A stretch of DNA of 64,000 nt from Humibacter ginsenosidimutans (GCF_007859675.1 NZ_CP042305.1:3348001-3412000); one strand, 5' to 3'. Counted from the stretch's first letter, positions 1-9,546 are shown. Made by a program: numbers and translations. Notes: generated by a model not told the origin, from the sequence alone.

Positions 1-1
1 C

Positions 2-643
2 AACGACGGAACGGGATGGCACACGGCTGCGCTCCCGGGCACCGCCACCGCCATCACCGGAATCGCTGCCGAGCCGATCGCGCACCAGCCGCTGCAGGTG
101 TACGTGGGCACGGCATCCGGGCCGGCGATGGACACCACAGGCGACACGGCGCCGCCGAGCGGTCCCTGGACCACTCGGGCGCTGCCGTCCACTCCGGCGA
201 CCTTCGCCGACCGCGTGCTGCTCTACTCGGCAGGGTCTGGCGACCTGCCGGCAGCACAGGCGGCTGCGTCGGCCGCCGGACTCGCGTCGAGCCAGGTGAC
301 CACGTCGTATCAGGTCGCGTGGGCGGCGACGCTCTCCGGCGACCACTTCGTGATCGCCGTCGGACAGGCGGCGCTCAACGCGCTCGAATACAACACGTGC
401 GGGTGGACGAACCCCTCGGCGGTCGACCCCGGCAGCACGCCGTTCGACTACGTGACGCGTGCGCTGAACGTGCTGCCCGGCGCCGACCTGTTCATGAACG
501 GGGCGTCGTCGACCGAGGCGAACACGCAGCAGCGTGCGATCGACATGGCGTACTACGCGGTGCACGGCGCGCTGCCCTCCGGGCAGACGGCTCTGCCGGC
601 CGCGGTCGCGTCGGCGCGCACCTGCCTGGGCGCCGCGAGCTGA
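2..643 (+). CDS. C-terminal part of an unrecognised, probably exported protein
   Basis: The reading frame is open from the window edge to a TGA at 641-643, so about 213 C-terminal residues are visible and the true start lies outside. An internal ATG at 98 is in frame, but coding potential continues upstream of it. The sequence is rich in Ala, Thr, Ser and Pro with only two cysteines (in NTCGW and RTCLG), which fits an extracytoplasmic protein. I recognise no domain. A palindromic repeat follows immediately downstream. Confidence 0.55.
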   Translation, partial: NDGTGWHTAALPGTATAITGIAAEPIAHQPLQVYVGTASGPAMDTTGDTAPPSGPWTTRALPSTPATFADRVLLYSAGSGDLPAAQAAASAAGLASSQVTTSYQVAWAATLSGDHFVIAVGQAALNALEYNTCGWTNPSAVDPGSTPFDYVTRALNVLPGADLFMNGASSTEANTQQRAIDMAYYAVHGALPSGQTALPAAVASARTCLGAAS

Positions 644-670
644 GGCGACGGTCCGAGCGCCCCTGAGCGA

Positions 671-711
671 GCGAAGCGAGTCGACGGACGACATCCCTCG
701 ACTCGCTTCGC
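671..711. repeat. Palindromic intergenic repeat, possible terminator
   Basis: A perfect 14-bp inverted repeat: GCGAAGCGAGTCGA at 671-684 and its complement at 698-711, with a 13-nt loop. The left flank (GAGCGAGCGAAGCGAGTCGA) recurs at 62,611-62,630, so this is a dispersed element. It sits between two convergent genes and could terminate transcription in both directions. Confidence 0.7.
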
Positions 712-795
712 GCGCCGGGAGACACGACCTCAGCCGGTCGTTCGCAAGATGCCACGCATGAGGCGGCCCCTCGGCACAGGATGGCGGAGCTGGAG

Positions 796-1992
796 CTAGC
801 TCGCCTGAACCCGGGCGTCCACGCGAGCGGGACAGAGCAGCTCGTCCAACGCGAGCTGCGTCGCGCCCAGCACGGCGGCATCGGGTCCGAGCCCGCTGGC
901 GCGGACCTCCAAAGTCTCGGCGACGAATGGCAGGCAGCGTCCATAGAGCTCGCTGCGGATCGCTGCCACCAGTTGCGGTGCCGAGCCGAGAGAGCCCGCG
1001 ATGACCACCATCTGCGGGTTCACGAAGTTGACGATGCTCGCGAGGGCCCGGCCGATCTGCGCCCCGCACTCCCGCAGAATGGCCACCACCTCGACGTCGC
1101 CACGTGCTATCGCGGCCAGGAGGTCGGGTGTGGAAGGGATCTTCTGCCCCTGTGCCGCCAGGCGCGTCGCCATGGCCCTGCCGCTCGCCACTGACTCCAG
1201 GCAGTTCGGAACGCCGCACGCGCACCCCACGACCGACGTGCCATCGACGCTCGAGTGGCTGAATTCGCCCGCGGCGCCGCTGCCGCCGCGGTACAGCTTG
1301 CCGTCGATGACGATGCCTGCGCCGATTCGGCTTCCCACCTTCACGGAGATGAGGTCGGAGATCGTCGGGTTCCTGTGATGCTCGGCCAGCGCGATCAGGT
1401 TGCCGTCGTTCTCGACGAGCACCGGGGCCTTGGTGTGCTGGGCGAAGAGCTGAGGCAGGTCGACATCATGCCAGTCGGGGCGGAAGGAGGGGGACTGCAG
1501 GCGACCGCTCGGATAGGCGACCGGTGCCGGAACGCTGATGGCGACGCACTCCGGGTCGTCGTGCTTCTGGTCGTGCACCGTCTTCAACAACGTATGCAGT
1601 TGCGACCAGATCACTTCCACGACCTCGGCAGGCTGCGCGGCCGCAGTGATCGCCTCGAGTGCATCGGTCGAAGCCAGCACTGATCCTGTCATGTCGCTGA
1701 TCGCGATGCGCGCGTGGTGCGCGCCGAGATCGACGGCGCCGACGACGCCTGCTCCGGGGTCCAACGAGATCCGTCGTGAACGTCTTCCGCCCCGCGAGCC
1801 GACCTCGCCGTCCTCGCGAATCAGGCCGAGCCCCATGAGGGCATCCACTCGCAGCGAGACCGTCGATGGCGCCAGGCCCGTCACCCGTGCGATGTCGGCC
1901 CGTGATTCCACCTCGCCGGCACGGATGAGCCGCAGAAGATCACCGGGCGAGCCGGAGATGAGGGGGCGATCGTGAGGGCGGGCACGCTGCAT
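796..1992 (-). CDS. ROK-family transcriptional regulator
   Basis: 398 aa. Residues about 12-65 form a winged helix-turn-helix (SRADIARVTGLAPSTVSLRVDAL). The rest is a ROK sugar-kinase-like domain with the phosphate-loop remnant AVDLGAHHARIAI and the zinc-site motif GCACGVPNCLE preceded by the conserved FSH histidine. ROK repressors typically sense a sugar or sugar phosphate and act at the promoter of a catabolic gene. It is transcribed divergently from the GH20 hexosaminidase, so an aminosugar ligand and control of that gene are likely. A paired direct repeat in the shared promoter region is the candidate operator. The ligand is inferred from context only. Confidence 0.85.
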   Translation of the reverse strand: MQRARPHDRPLISGSPGDLLRLIRAGEVESRADIARVTGLAPSTVSLRVDALMGLGLIREDGEVGSRGGRRSRRISLDPGAGVVGAVDLGAHHARIAISDMTGSVLASTDALEAITAAAQPAEVVEVIWSQLHTLLKTVHDQKHDDPECVAISVPAPVAYPSGRLQSPSFRPDWHDVDLPQLFAQHTKAPVLVENDGNLIALAEHHRNPTISDLISVKVGSRIGAGIVIDGKLYRGGSGAAGEFSHSSVDGTSVVGCACGVPNCLESVASGRAMATRLAAQGQKIPSTPDLLAAIARGDVEVVAILRECGAQIGRALASIVNFVNPQMVVIAGSLGSAPQLVAAIRSELYGRCLPFVAETLEVRASGLGPDAAVLGATQLALDELLCPARVDARVQAS

Positions 1993-2022
1993 GACATAAG
2001 TCTATGGCGCAAAGTTCGGCAA

Positions 2023-2059
2023 TCGAATGAAGTTTTAATCACTCGAATGAAGCTTTTAA
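2023..2059. promoter_or_regulatory. Direct-repeat operator candidate between ROK regulator and GH20 gene
   Basis: Two near-identical AT-rich units, TCGAATGAAGTTTTAA (2023-2038) and TCGAATGAAGCTTTTAA (2043-2059), start exactly 20 bp apart, about two helical turns. They lie in the divergent promoter region and stand out in very GC-rich surroundings. A ROK-type repressor is the obvious candidate to bind them. Confidence 0.55.
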
Positions 2060-2215
2060 ATTGTCGGATTGATTAAGGCGGGAATCGACGGATACTCTTC
2101 ACGAACTCGACCATTTCTCACCCGCAAGCAAGGCCGCTCGCGCGTTCCATGCTCGGCGAGACGATCTTCTGGAGTTGACGTGAGACGAACGGTGCGACCT
2201 CGCCGGAGCGAAGCG

Positions 2216-5200
2216 ATGTGGGTCAGGCTGCGTGCGGGAGCCGCGCTCGTCGCGTTGGTCTCGGCCACGCTGGTCACGCTGACTGTGGGCGGCGCGCCTG
2301 CCTCGGGTGCCACGCCCGGAGAGGATGTCGCGCTCCAGTCGAACGGGGGAGTCGCGACAGCGGCGTCATCATTCCCGAACACCGACGGCTCGCAGCCGAA
2401 CCCCTCGTTCGTGGCCACAAACGCGAACGACGGCGACGACTCGACGCGATGGGGCTCGGAGTACACGCACGCATCCAACCCCAAGCTCACGTACGACCCG
2501 ACCAACGACTGGCTCCAGATCAAGCTGGCGAGTCCTCAGCCGATCGACCATGTCGTTCTCAAATGGGAATCGGCGTACGCCTCGCAGTTCCAGATCCAAG
2601 GCTCGACCGACGGCAGCACGTGGACGACGCTGAAGGAGATCACCAACGCCACGGGCGGCGTCGAGTCCATCCCGATCGGCTCGACGACGAAGTACAGCTA
2701 CGTGCGCATGCAGGGAGAGAAGACCGCGACGAGCTACGGCTACTCGATCTACACGTTCCAGGTGTGGAACGGGCCGGAGCCGGCGGTTCAGGCCACGCTC
2801 CCCGTCGTCCCCACTGTCAAGAAGTGGGCGCCGGGAACCGGAACGTTCTCGGTTCCCCAGGGCGGCACCGTCGCGATCGCCGGCTCCTCCCCTGATCAGA
2901 ACGAGCTGCAGGACATCGCGAAGTCGATGGAGGGCGATCTCGCCACGATGGGCGCGCCGGCCATGACGACCTCGTCGTCCGGGTCGGGCACGATCGTGCT
3001 GGCGATCGACGCCACCATGCCGGCAGGCCAGTACACCCTCGCGGTGAGCGGCACAGGAGTGACGCTGACCGGAAACGATTCGGATGCCGTCTTCGACGGA
3101 ACGCAGACCCTGGAGCAGTTGCTTGCGACGGCTGCCGACCGCGCCACCCTTCCGATCGGCACGGTGACCGACAGCCCCACGCAACAGCACCGCGGCGTCA
3201 TGGTCGACACCGCCCGCAAGTACTGGACGATCGCCTCCCTGGAGCAGCTGATCAGACAGATGGCGTGGCTCAAGCTCGACTATCTGCACTGGCACATCAC
3301 CGACTCCGAGTACTTCCGCCTCAGCCTTCCCGGTTACACGGACCTCGCTGCGAAGCAGTCTTACGATCAAGCCGACATCCAGACCATCGAGAACTACGCC
3401 GCGCAGTACCACGTGACTGTCGAGCCCGAGGTCGACCTGCCGGGTCACTCGACGGCCATGACCGCCGTGCACAACGATCTGCGCTGGGACTGCTCGTCGA
3501 TGAACAAGATGATCTCGTCGGGCAATCCCGACCCGGGCTTCACCGTCGACATCACCAAGCCGGCGAACGTGGCCTATCTCGACGGACTCGTCACCGAGGT
3601 CGCCAAGTCGTTCTCGTCTCCCATCATCCATCTCGGCGGCGACGAGACCCCGCAGACCGATCTGCAGTCCGCGTGCCCTGAGCTGCAGGACTACGCCACC
3701 GCGCAGGGCTACTCGAAGACCGAAGACGTCTTTCTCGCGTTCGAGAACCACATGGACGACCTGCTGAAGAGCCAGGGCAAGACCATGGAGATGTGGGGAT
3801 GGTGGCCGCAGGCAGGCGGGGCCGGTTCCGTCACGCCGAACAAGGACATCCTCATTCAGGCATGGCTCGGCGACGAGCAGGCCAACTTCATCAGCAAGGG
3901 CTACGACGTGGTGGTGAGCAACGAGAAGTCGTTGATGTACGTCGTGCCGAAGTACTCGCCCGGCACAGCCAACGGCACGTACAGCCCCAACGACCAGTCG
4001 CTCTATCAGAGCTACTCAGCGCCGACCGGCTCGCAGGTCGCCGGCCTCGAGCTCGCCGAGTGGGGAGACAACGCCTACCAGATGCCGGATGCCTATCCAC
4101 TGTCGTTCATGGAGCGGCCGATGCAGGTGCTCGCTGCGGTCGCCTGGGGCTCGCCCCGCCTGAGCAGTTATCTGGACTACGAGCAGAATGTCGACGCAGT
4201 CGGGAGCGCTCCGGGAGTGCTGGGGGTCGAGCCGGGGACGACCGTGGCCACCGGCACTGCGACGGGCACCGCCGGATCGTCCGCAGCAGTCGACGGCAAC
4301 ACCGCCACCGCGTGGACGGCGTCGGCCAACGGTGCCTGGGTGGGCATCGATCGCGGGGCTGATGCCGTCGGCAATGTCGTCGGCGCCCGCGTGCTCCCGA
4401 CGAACAACTCATCACTGAGCTCGCTCGTGGGAAGTCAGATCCAGGGATGCACCACAGGGCCGGACACCGGCTGCACCACGCTCGCGACGCTCACCTGGAC
4501 CCCGACCTGGGACTGGGATCTGTACAACCTGAGCTCGACAGGCGACTACCGCTGGCTGCGACTGCTCGGAGCTTCGGGTGCGAAGCCGTCGCTGGCAGAA
4601 CTTCAGTTCCTGCAAGAACCTCAGACCGATGTCGGCGTGTCTGCGTCGGCATCCGCGGCGGCCGTCGCCCCTGGGGACAGCGTGACGGTCACGGCGACGG
4701 TTGCGAACAGCGGCGGCAGCAGCGCCGCGTACACCGTCTCGGCTCGACCGGTGAACACGCTGAACAACACTCAGCTCGATGCGGGCAGCGCGCAGACGGT
4801 GACGGTCGCGGCGGGCGGGACCGCACAGGCAACCTTCTCCGTGCACGTTCCGGCCTCGGCAGCGCCAGGGGAGTACATCGCGCAGGTCACCGCGATCTCG
4901 GCAGGTTCCGCGACAGCCGTGGCCACCGCGAACACGGGCTTCTCCGTCGGCTACTCGTCGCTGGTCAGCGCTTACGACAACGTCGGAGTGACGAGCGACG
5001 ACAATCCCGAGCCCGGTGACCTCGACGGTGCACAGTCGAGCCTCTCGGCCACCGCGCTGAGCGCACAGGGGATCACTCCCGGCTCGATCATCACCACCTC
5101 GAACGGCTCGTATCGAGCGTCATGGGATCTGATCGGCACGCCGGACGACGCACTCGCCTCCGGGCAGACGATCCCGCTCAGCGGGAGCTCGAGCTCGGTG

Positions 5201-6469
5201 TCGCTGCTCACCACGGGCACGTACTCGCCGAAGGCGGGATCCGTCACGCTGCATTACGCGGACGGCACCTCTGCGACCTCGACGCTCAGCGTGCTCGACT
5301 GGTCGTCGGTCGCCGCACTGCCCTCGGGCACCGTGCTCGCGGTGAACGCCGGAGTCGTGAACGCCAACCGCAGGGCTCAGACCACCAAGACGGCGAACCT
5401 GTATTCGATCGCCGTTCCTGCCGACCCGACCAAGCAGCTCGCTTCGATCACGCTCCCCGCCGGACCTGCATACACTCAGGCGAGCGGACCCGCGATCCAT
5501 GTCTTCGCGATCTCGACGAACGAGCCTGCCGACGATCTGACGGGAACGACGGAGAGTGCTCCGGTGACGCTGTCCGCAGCAGGCGATGTCATCCTCGACT
5601 CACCGAGCACCACCGATGGCACATGGTCGGCGAAGGGCTCATCGGTGACATTCACGCCGAACCCCGGATTCGACGGAACGGCCGATGCCCTGTACCAAAC
5701 GGTGGACGCCAACAACGGCGTCTCGACGGCCGGCAAGGTGAGTGTTGTCGTGACTGCACCGGCGGCCCCCTTGCCTGCCATCACCTCGCTGGACCCCGAC
5801 CGCGGTCCGGAGACGGGCGGCACTCTCGTGACCATCTCCGGCACCGGTTTCGACAACGCCACGGGGGTCACGTTCGGTGGCATCCGGGGGAGTGCGTTCA
5901 CGAAGGTCAGCGACACGAAGATCACGGTGACTGCGCCGATGCATGTTCCCGGCACCGTCGACGTTCTGGTCGAGAGCCAGGGCGGGGCGCTTGTCCCGAC
6001 AGGGCCGACGCGCTCGGCGCTCGCCGAGGACGCCTTGGATGCCGGACAGTCGGGCGCCGCTTCGTTCACCTACTTCGCCGTGACCAGCGTCGGATCGGTG
6101 ACGCCAGCCACCGGAACGAGTGCTGGTGGCACGAAGGTGACCATCCGCGGCGCGTGCTTCACCGGGGCGACCAAGGTGTTGTTCGGAACACGGACGGCGA
6201 CGAGCTTCGTGGTCGTCGATGACAGCACGATCACGGCTGTGACCCCTGCGGGCACCGGAAAAGTGGATGTCACCGTCAAGGGTGCGGGCGAATGCGGCAC
6301 ATCGACACTGCCGGCCGCCTTCTCCTACCTGACAGCGGGACAGGTGGTCGCCTCGACGCTTGCCGAGACGGGGTCGACGGTGTCGTCAGTGATGGTCGGA
6401 CTGTCGGTGCTCGGGATGCTCGTGGGAGGCATTGTCGTCTTGCTCAGCCGTCGTCGCCGCAACGCCTGA
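2216..6469 (+). CDS. Sortase-anchored GH20 beta-N-acetylhexosaminidase, multidomain
   Basis: About 1417 aa. Order: signal peptide (1-32), an F5/8-type C carbohydrate-binding module (about 40-186), GH20 accessory domain (about 197-320), and GH20 TIM barrel with HWHITDSEYFRL near 358 and the catalytic Asp-Glu pair in HLGGDETP near 475. Then come a second F5/8-like module (about 670-790), a NEW3-like beta-sandwich (about 805-900), an actinobacterial YDNVGVTSDDNP-type module, and two IPT/TIG domains (about 1185-1375). The end is LAETG, a hydrophobic helix and RRRR, a class E-type sortase signal. It should release N-acetylhexosamine from chitin-type or glycan substrates at the cell surface. The ATG at 2216 has GGAG 7 nt upstream; a GTG at 2180, also with GGAG, is the alternative start. 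Confidence 0.88.
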   Translation: MWVRLRAGAALVALVSATLVTLTVGGAPASGATPGEDVALQSNGGVATAASSFPNTDGSQPNPSFVATNANDGDDSTRWGSEYTHASNPKLTYDPTNDWLQIKLASPQPIDHVVLKWESAYASQFQIQGSTDGSTWTTLKEITNATGGVESIPIGSTTKYSYVRMQGEKTATSYGYSIYTFQVWNGPEPAVQATLPVVPTVKKWAPGTGTFSVPQGGTVAIAGSSPDQNELQDIAKSMEGDLATMGAPAMTTSSSGSGTIVLAIDATMPAGQYTLAVSGTGVTLTGNDSDAVFDGTQTLEQLLATAADRATLPIGTVTDSPTQQHRGVMVDTARKYWTIASLEQLIRQMAWLKLDYLHWHITDSEYFRLSLPGYTDLAAKQSYDQADIQTIENYAAQYHVTVEPEVDLPGHSTAMTAVHNDLRWDCSSMNKMISSGNPDPGFTVDITKPANVAYLDGLVTEVAKSFSSPIIHLGGDETPQTDLQSACPELQDYATAQGYSKTEDVFLAFENHMDDLLKSQGKTMEMWGWWPQAGGAGSVTPNKDILIQAWLGDEQANFISKGYDVVVSNEKSLMYVVPKYSPGTANGTYSPNDQSLYQSYSAPTGSQVAGLELAEWGDNAYQMPDAYPLSFMERPMQVLAAVAWGSPRLSSYLDYEQNVDAVGSAPGVLGVEPGTTVATGTATGTAGSSAAVDGNTATAWTASANGAWVGIDRGADAVGNVVGARVLPTNNSSLSSLVGSQIQGCTTGPDTGCTTLATLTWTPTWDWDLYNLSSTGDYRWLRLLGASGAKPSLAELQFLQEPQTDVGVSASASAAAVAPGDSVTVTATVANSGGSSAAYTVSARPVNTLNNTQLDAGSAQTVTVAAGGTAQATFSVHVPASAAPGEYIAQVTAISAGSATAVATANTGFSVGYSSLVSAYDNVGVTSDDNPEPGDLDGAQSSLSATALSAQGITPGSIITTSNGSYRASWDLIGTPDDALASGQTIPLSGSSSSVSLLTTGTYSPKAGSVTLHYADGTSATSTLSVLDWSSVAALPSGTVLAVNAGVVNANRRAQTTKTANLYSIAVPADPTKQLASITLPAGPAYTQASGPAIHVFAISTNEPADDLTGTTESAPVTLSAAGDVILDSPSTTDGTWSAKGSSVTFTPNPGFDGTADALYQTVDANNGVSTAGKVSVVVTAPAAPLPAITSLDPDRGPETGGTLVTISGTGFDNATGVTFGGIRGSAFTKVSDTKITVTAPMHVPGTVDVLVESQGGALVPTGPTRSALAEDALDAGQSGAASFTYFAVTSVGSVTPATGTSAGGTKVTIRGACFTGATKVLFGTRTATSFVVVDDSTITAVTPAGTGKVDVTVKGAGECGTSTLPAAFSYLTAGQVVASTLAETGSTVSSVMVGLSVLGMLVGGIVVLLSRRRRNA

Positions 6470-6478
6470 CGCACGCAC

Positions 6479-6519
6479 GGAGCAGGGGCAGCGGGCATCT
6501 CGCCCGACGCCCCTGCTCC
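6479..6519. terminator. Bidirectional terminator hairpin
   Basis: Perfect 11-bp stem, GGAGCAGGGGC (6479-6489) and GCCCCTGCTCC (6509-6519), with a further small GCGGGC/GCCCG stem in the loop. It lies between the convergent GH20 and epimerase genes. There is no long T run, as is usual in high-GC actinobacteria. Confidence 0.8.
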
Positions 6520-6524
6520 CTGCG

Positions 6525-7646
6525 TCAGCCCGCGAGGCCGAGGATGCCCAGCCCGGGGCCGTCGGGCATCCGCACGGTGTCCGCGTCGTAGTGGATGCCG
6601 CCGAGAACCGGTGACGCGCTGAGCCAGAGTCCTGCATCGAGGTCGTGAGCCGTCGGCGCTCCTGACGCGGCGTCCACGGAGGCGGCCACCGCGGCGGCCG
6701 CCGCGATGCCCACGTGGCTCTCCATCATGCAGCCCACGATCACGGAGACGTCGGCGTCGAGTGCCAGGTCGCGCACCGCGATCGCCTCCCTGATGCCGCC
6801 GGTCTTCGCCAGCTTGATGTTGATCATGTCGGCCGCGTGCCGGCCGATCACCTCGCGGGCGTCGCGCGAGGTCCAGACGCTCTCGTCTGCGAGCACCGTC
6901 GTGCCGACGTTGGCGGTGACGAACGCCAGGCCGTCGATGTCGTCCCTCTGCACCGGTTGCTCGACGAGCTCGACGGCGAGGCCGGCGTCTTCCCACGCGC
7001 GGATCACGTCGACCGCCTGAGCGGGCGTCCAACCCTGGTTGGCGTCGGCGCGCAGGGTGATGCCGGGGCCGACGGCATGGCGAACCGCACGCATCGCGGC
7101 CACGTCATCGCCGCCTGCTCCGACCTTCACCTTGAGCACGCCGAATCCCGTGCCCATGTGCTCGGCAGCCGTCGTCGCGAGCTGTTCGATGTCTTCACGC
7201 TTCGTGACGGCCGACAATGTCATGTCGGTGCGCACGCGGTCGCTGGATGCCCCGAGCAGCCCGCGCAGAGGCACCCCCGCCCCCTGCGCCGCCAGGTCGT
7301 ACACCGCGCAGTCGACGGCCATCCGCGCGGCCGAATTGCGCACGACGGCGCGCTCGAGCGCGAGGCTCGCGACGGCCGCCGACTCGAGAGGGGCCGCCGG
7401 CTCAAGAGGCATCCCGAGCAGTGCATCGCGCAGCGGCCCTTCGACCGCCGCCGTCACGCTCTGGGGACTCTCGCCGGTCACCCGCCAGCTCGTCGGAGCC
7501 TCGCCCCAGCCGCTGCGCCCATCGCTGTCGACCACTTCGACGAGCATGGCGTCGATGGTGGTGGCGGTGCGCACGGCCGTGACGAACGGCCGTACGAGCG
7601 GGACGGGACGACGATGCAGGCGTACTTCGGCGATGGAGGTCACCAT
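6525..7646 (-). CDS. Dipeptide epimerase (enolase superfamily, L-Ala-D/L-Glu type)
   Basis: 373 aa from the ATG at 7646 (MVTSIAEVRLHRR). It has the muconate-lactonizing subgroup of the enolase fold: the catalytic lysine motif KVKVG, metal ligands in DANQGW, LVEQPV and ADES, and the second catalytic lysine in NIKLAKTGG. Near the C-terminus the AHDLDAG stretch supplies the Asp-x-Asp pattern typical of Ala-Glu epimerases, which bind the dipeptide ammonium group. Such enzymes epimerise L-Ala-D-Glu from murein turnover in the cytoplasm. The open frame extends upstream into the TetR gene, but that part reads as noise. It follows the TetR gene on the same strand after a gap of about 55 bp. Exact substrate is uncertain. 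Confidence 0.82.
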   Translation of the reverse strand: MVTSIAEVRLHRRPVPLVRPFVTAVRTATTIDAMLVEVVDSDGRSGWGEAPTSWRVTGESPQSVTAAVEGPLRDALLGMPLEPAAPLESAAVASLALERAVVRNSAARMAVDCAVYDLAAQGAGVPLRGLLGASSDRVRTDMTLSAVTKREDIEQLATTAAEHMGTGFGVLKVKVGAGGDDVAAMRAVRHAVGPGITLRADANQGWTPAQAVDVIRAWEDAGLAVELVEQPVQRDDIDGLAFVTANVGTTVLADESVWTSRDAREVIGRHAADMINIKLAKTGGIREAIAVRDLALDADVSVIVGCMMESHVGIAAAAAVAASVDAASGAPTAHDLDAGLWLSASPVLGGIHYDADTVRMPDGPGLGILGLAG

Positions 7647-7701
7647 CGAACGATACGGCTCGCCGCGGCGGGAGCAGGCGTCACGTCGTCGCGTCGCCGG
7701 C

Positions 7702-8310
7702 TCAGTCCTTGATTCCGAGGCCCATGGCCACGGCCGAGCGGATGCGCGCGGCTCGCTTCTCCGGCGTGTTGTGCTGTGTCTCCAGAAGAACGGCCTGCGT
7801 GGCGGCGGAGCTCGCACCCACGAACGCGCCGGCGAGGCCGGCGGCGTGGTGGGCATCCAGCTTCGTGAACCTGACGGTGAGTGCCTCGGAGATGGCCTGG
7901 ATCGCCGTCAGCTGTGCGAGGGCGCCACGTGCGCGCACCGCGGGAACCGACCCGACGAGCCGAAGCCGCAGCACCGCGCGGTCGCTCACGAAATCGTCGT
8001 CGGTCGCCTTCGCCGCGGCATCCAGTCCCCGGAGCAGCACCCTGGCCGGGTCTTCATCCGCGTCAGCCGCCTGGATCGTGGACACGGCTATGTCGATGCG
8101 GTCGGAGCCTGCTCCGAAGAGCAGGGCGTCCTTGCTCTCGAAGTATCCGAAGAAGGTCCGCGTGCCGATGTCGGCGGCGGCGGCGATGTCGGCCACGGTC
8201 GTCTCGTCGTAGCCCTTGGTGGCGAAGAGCTCGACGCCGGCGGCGATGATGCGCTGCCTGGTCTGTTCCCGTTTGCGCTCGCGGAGCGTCTGCGGCACCT
8301 CTGAACTCAC
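7702..8310 (-). CDS. TetR-family transcriptional regulator
   Basis: 202 aa. The N-terminal TetR helix-turn-helix covers about residues 10-60 (RQRIIAAGVELFATKGYDETTVADIAAAADIGTRTFFGYF, cited in part). The C-terminal ligand domain is helical and diverged. Two in-frame GTG starts exist, 8319 and 8310. I prefer 8310 because TAGAGT lies 7 nt upstream, the spacing of a leaderless promoter. It is divergent from an FAD monooxygenase with palindromes in between, so it probably represses that gene and itself. The ligand is unknown. Confidence 0.82.
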   Translation of the reverse strand: MSSEVPQTLRERKREQTRQRIIAAGVELFATKGYDETTVADIAAAADIGTRTFFGYFESKDALLFGAGSDRIDIAVSTIQAADADEDPARVLLRGLDAAAKATDDDFVSDRAVLRLRLVGSVPAVRARGALAQLTAIQAISEALTVRFTKLDAHHAAGLAGAFVGASSAATQAVLLETQHNTPEKRAARIRSAVAMGLGIKD

Positions 8311-8322
8311 GGTTGACACTCT

Positions 8323-8378
8323 AGCAGTCGATGCTAAATTGCACTGAGTGCGAAATTGCATTGAATGTCAATTGGAAG
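8323..8378. promoter_or_regulatory. TetR operator region between regulator and monooxygenase
   Basis: The 78-bp divergent spacer holds several symmetric elements: TAGCA-n5-TGCTA, an odd palindrome GCACTGAGTGC at 8341-8351, and the octamer AAATTGCA twice, at 8336-8343 and 8353-8360 (17 bp apart). Any of these could be the TetR binding site. Which one is bound cannot be decided from sequence. Confidence 0.5.
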
Positions 8379-8388
8379 GAAGGGCGGC

Positions 8389-9546
8389 ATGATCCGGAGT
8401 GCTCTGATCAGTGGCGCGGGTGTCGCAGGAGGCGTGCTGGCGTGGCAGCTCGCCGAGCGCGGTGTCGAGGTGACGATCGTGGAGAAGGCGACGGGCCAGC
8501 GCTCGAGCGGCAATCCCGTCGACGTGCACGATCAGGCGATGCGCGTGGCCGAACACATGGGCGTGGCGGATGAGCTGCGCGCCGCCGCGACCGGTGTGCG
8601 GCGCATGGCGGTGGTGAACCGCGCGGGCAAGCGCGTGGCATCCCTCCCCGCGGCGTTGGTCAATGCGGGCACCGACGGCGTCGAGGTTCCTCGGGCCGAC
8701 CTGGCGAGCATCCTGGTGCGGGCAGCGGGGACACGGGCGAACGTGATCTTCGACGAGTCGATCGCCGAGCTGCACGACGGGCCGAACGGCGTCGACGTGA
8801 CACTCGAGTCCGGGCGGTCGGCACGCTACGACATCGTGATCGGGGCGGACGGGCAGCACTCTCGGGTGCGATCGCTCGCGTTCGGTCCCGAGCGGCAGTT
8901 CGCGCACCGTCTCGGCATGTTCGTGGCCACGGTCTCCGCTCCCGGCAGCGAGGTCGACCCGGCGCTGATGACCATGCTGAGCGCGCCGGGTCGTTCGTTC
9001 TCGCTGCATCCGTCGACGGGCATACCGATCGGGGCGTTCATCTTCCACAGCCCGCTGGCCGAGGGCTTCGACTCGCGCACCGCCGACGCTTCGCGTTCGA
9101 TCGTGGCCGAGGCCTACGCCGGCCTCGGCTGGCGCGTGCCGGAGTTCGTCGAGCGTTTCCTGGCCGCGCCCGACGTGTACTTCGACACGGTCACGCAGCT
9201 GCGACTGGATGCCTGGCACCGCGGCCGCGTCGCGCTGCTCGGGGATGCCGCGTCGTCGGTCTCGCTCTTCGGCGACGGGTCGTCAACGGCGATCGTCGGC
9301 GCACGCACCCTGGCGGATGCCGTCGCCGAGCACCCAGACGATCCTGCCGCCGCATTCGAGATGTACGAGCGCCGGCATCGCGAGGTCGTCGGCCCGAAGC
9401 AGAAGGGCGTCGCGACCGTGTCGCGCCAGCTCGTGCCGAGGACCGCGTTCGGGCTCGGCATGCGCAACACGGTGCTGCGTGGCATGCAGGCGTACGCGGC
9501 GCTGCGCTTCGGACGAAGCGGTGCGGGTGGTGCGGCGTTGGCGTGA
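8389..9546 (+). CDS. FAD-dependent aromatic-type monooxygenase
   Basis: 385 aa, group A flavoprotein hydroxylase of the p-hydroxybenzoate hydroxylase fold. The N-terminal FAD site is GAGVAGGVLAWQLAERG (GxGxxG), the DG motif is GADGQHSRVR near 155, and the GD motif is LLGDAASSVSLFG near 290. These enzymes use NAD(P)H and O2 to hydroxylate or otherwise oxidise small molecules, and relatives inactivate antibiotics such as tetracycline or rifampicin. The ATG at 8389 has a strong purine-rich RBS (GGAAGGAAGGG) directly upstream. Divergence from a TetR regulator suggests induction by its substrate. The substrate cannot be told from sequence. Confidence 0.85.
   Translation: MIRSALISGAGVAGGVLAWQLAERGVEVTIVEKATGQRSSGNPVDVHDQAMRVAEHMGVADELRAAATGVRRMAVVNRAGKRVASLPAALVNAGTDGVEVPRADLASILVRAAGTRANVIFDESIAELHDGPNGVDVTLESGRSARYDIVIGADGQHSRVRSLAFGPERQFAHRLGMFVATVSAPGSEVDPALMTMLSAPGRSFSLHPSTGIPIGAFIFHSPLAEGFDSRTADASRSIVAEAYAGLGWRVPEFVERFLAAPDVYFDTVTQLRLDAWHRGRVALLGDAASSVSLFGDGSSTAIVGARTLADAVAEHPDDPAAAFEMYERRHREVVGPKQKGVATVSRQLVPRTAFGLGMRNTVLRGMQAYAALRFGRSGAGGAALA

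Noticed and set aside
7647..7856. N-terminal extension of the dipeptide epimerase
   Set aside because: It overlaps the TetR coding sequence in another frame and lacks family similarity; the epimerase begins at MVTSIAEV.
8365..8388. Upstream ATG (8365) as start of the FAD monooxygenase
   Set aside because: The ATG at 8389 has a strong RBS and begins directly at the FAD-binding strand; the upstream ATG lies in the operator region.
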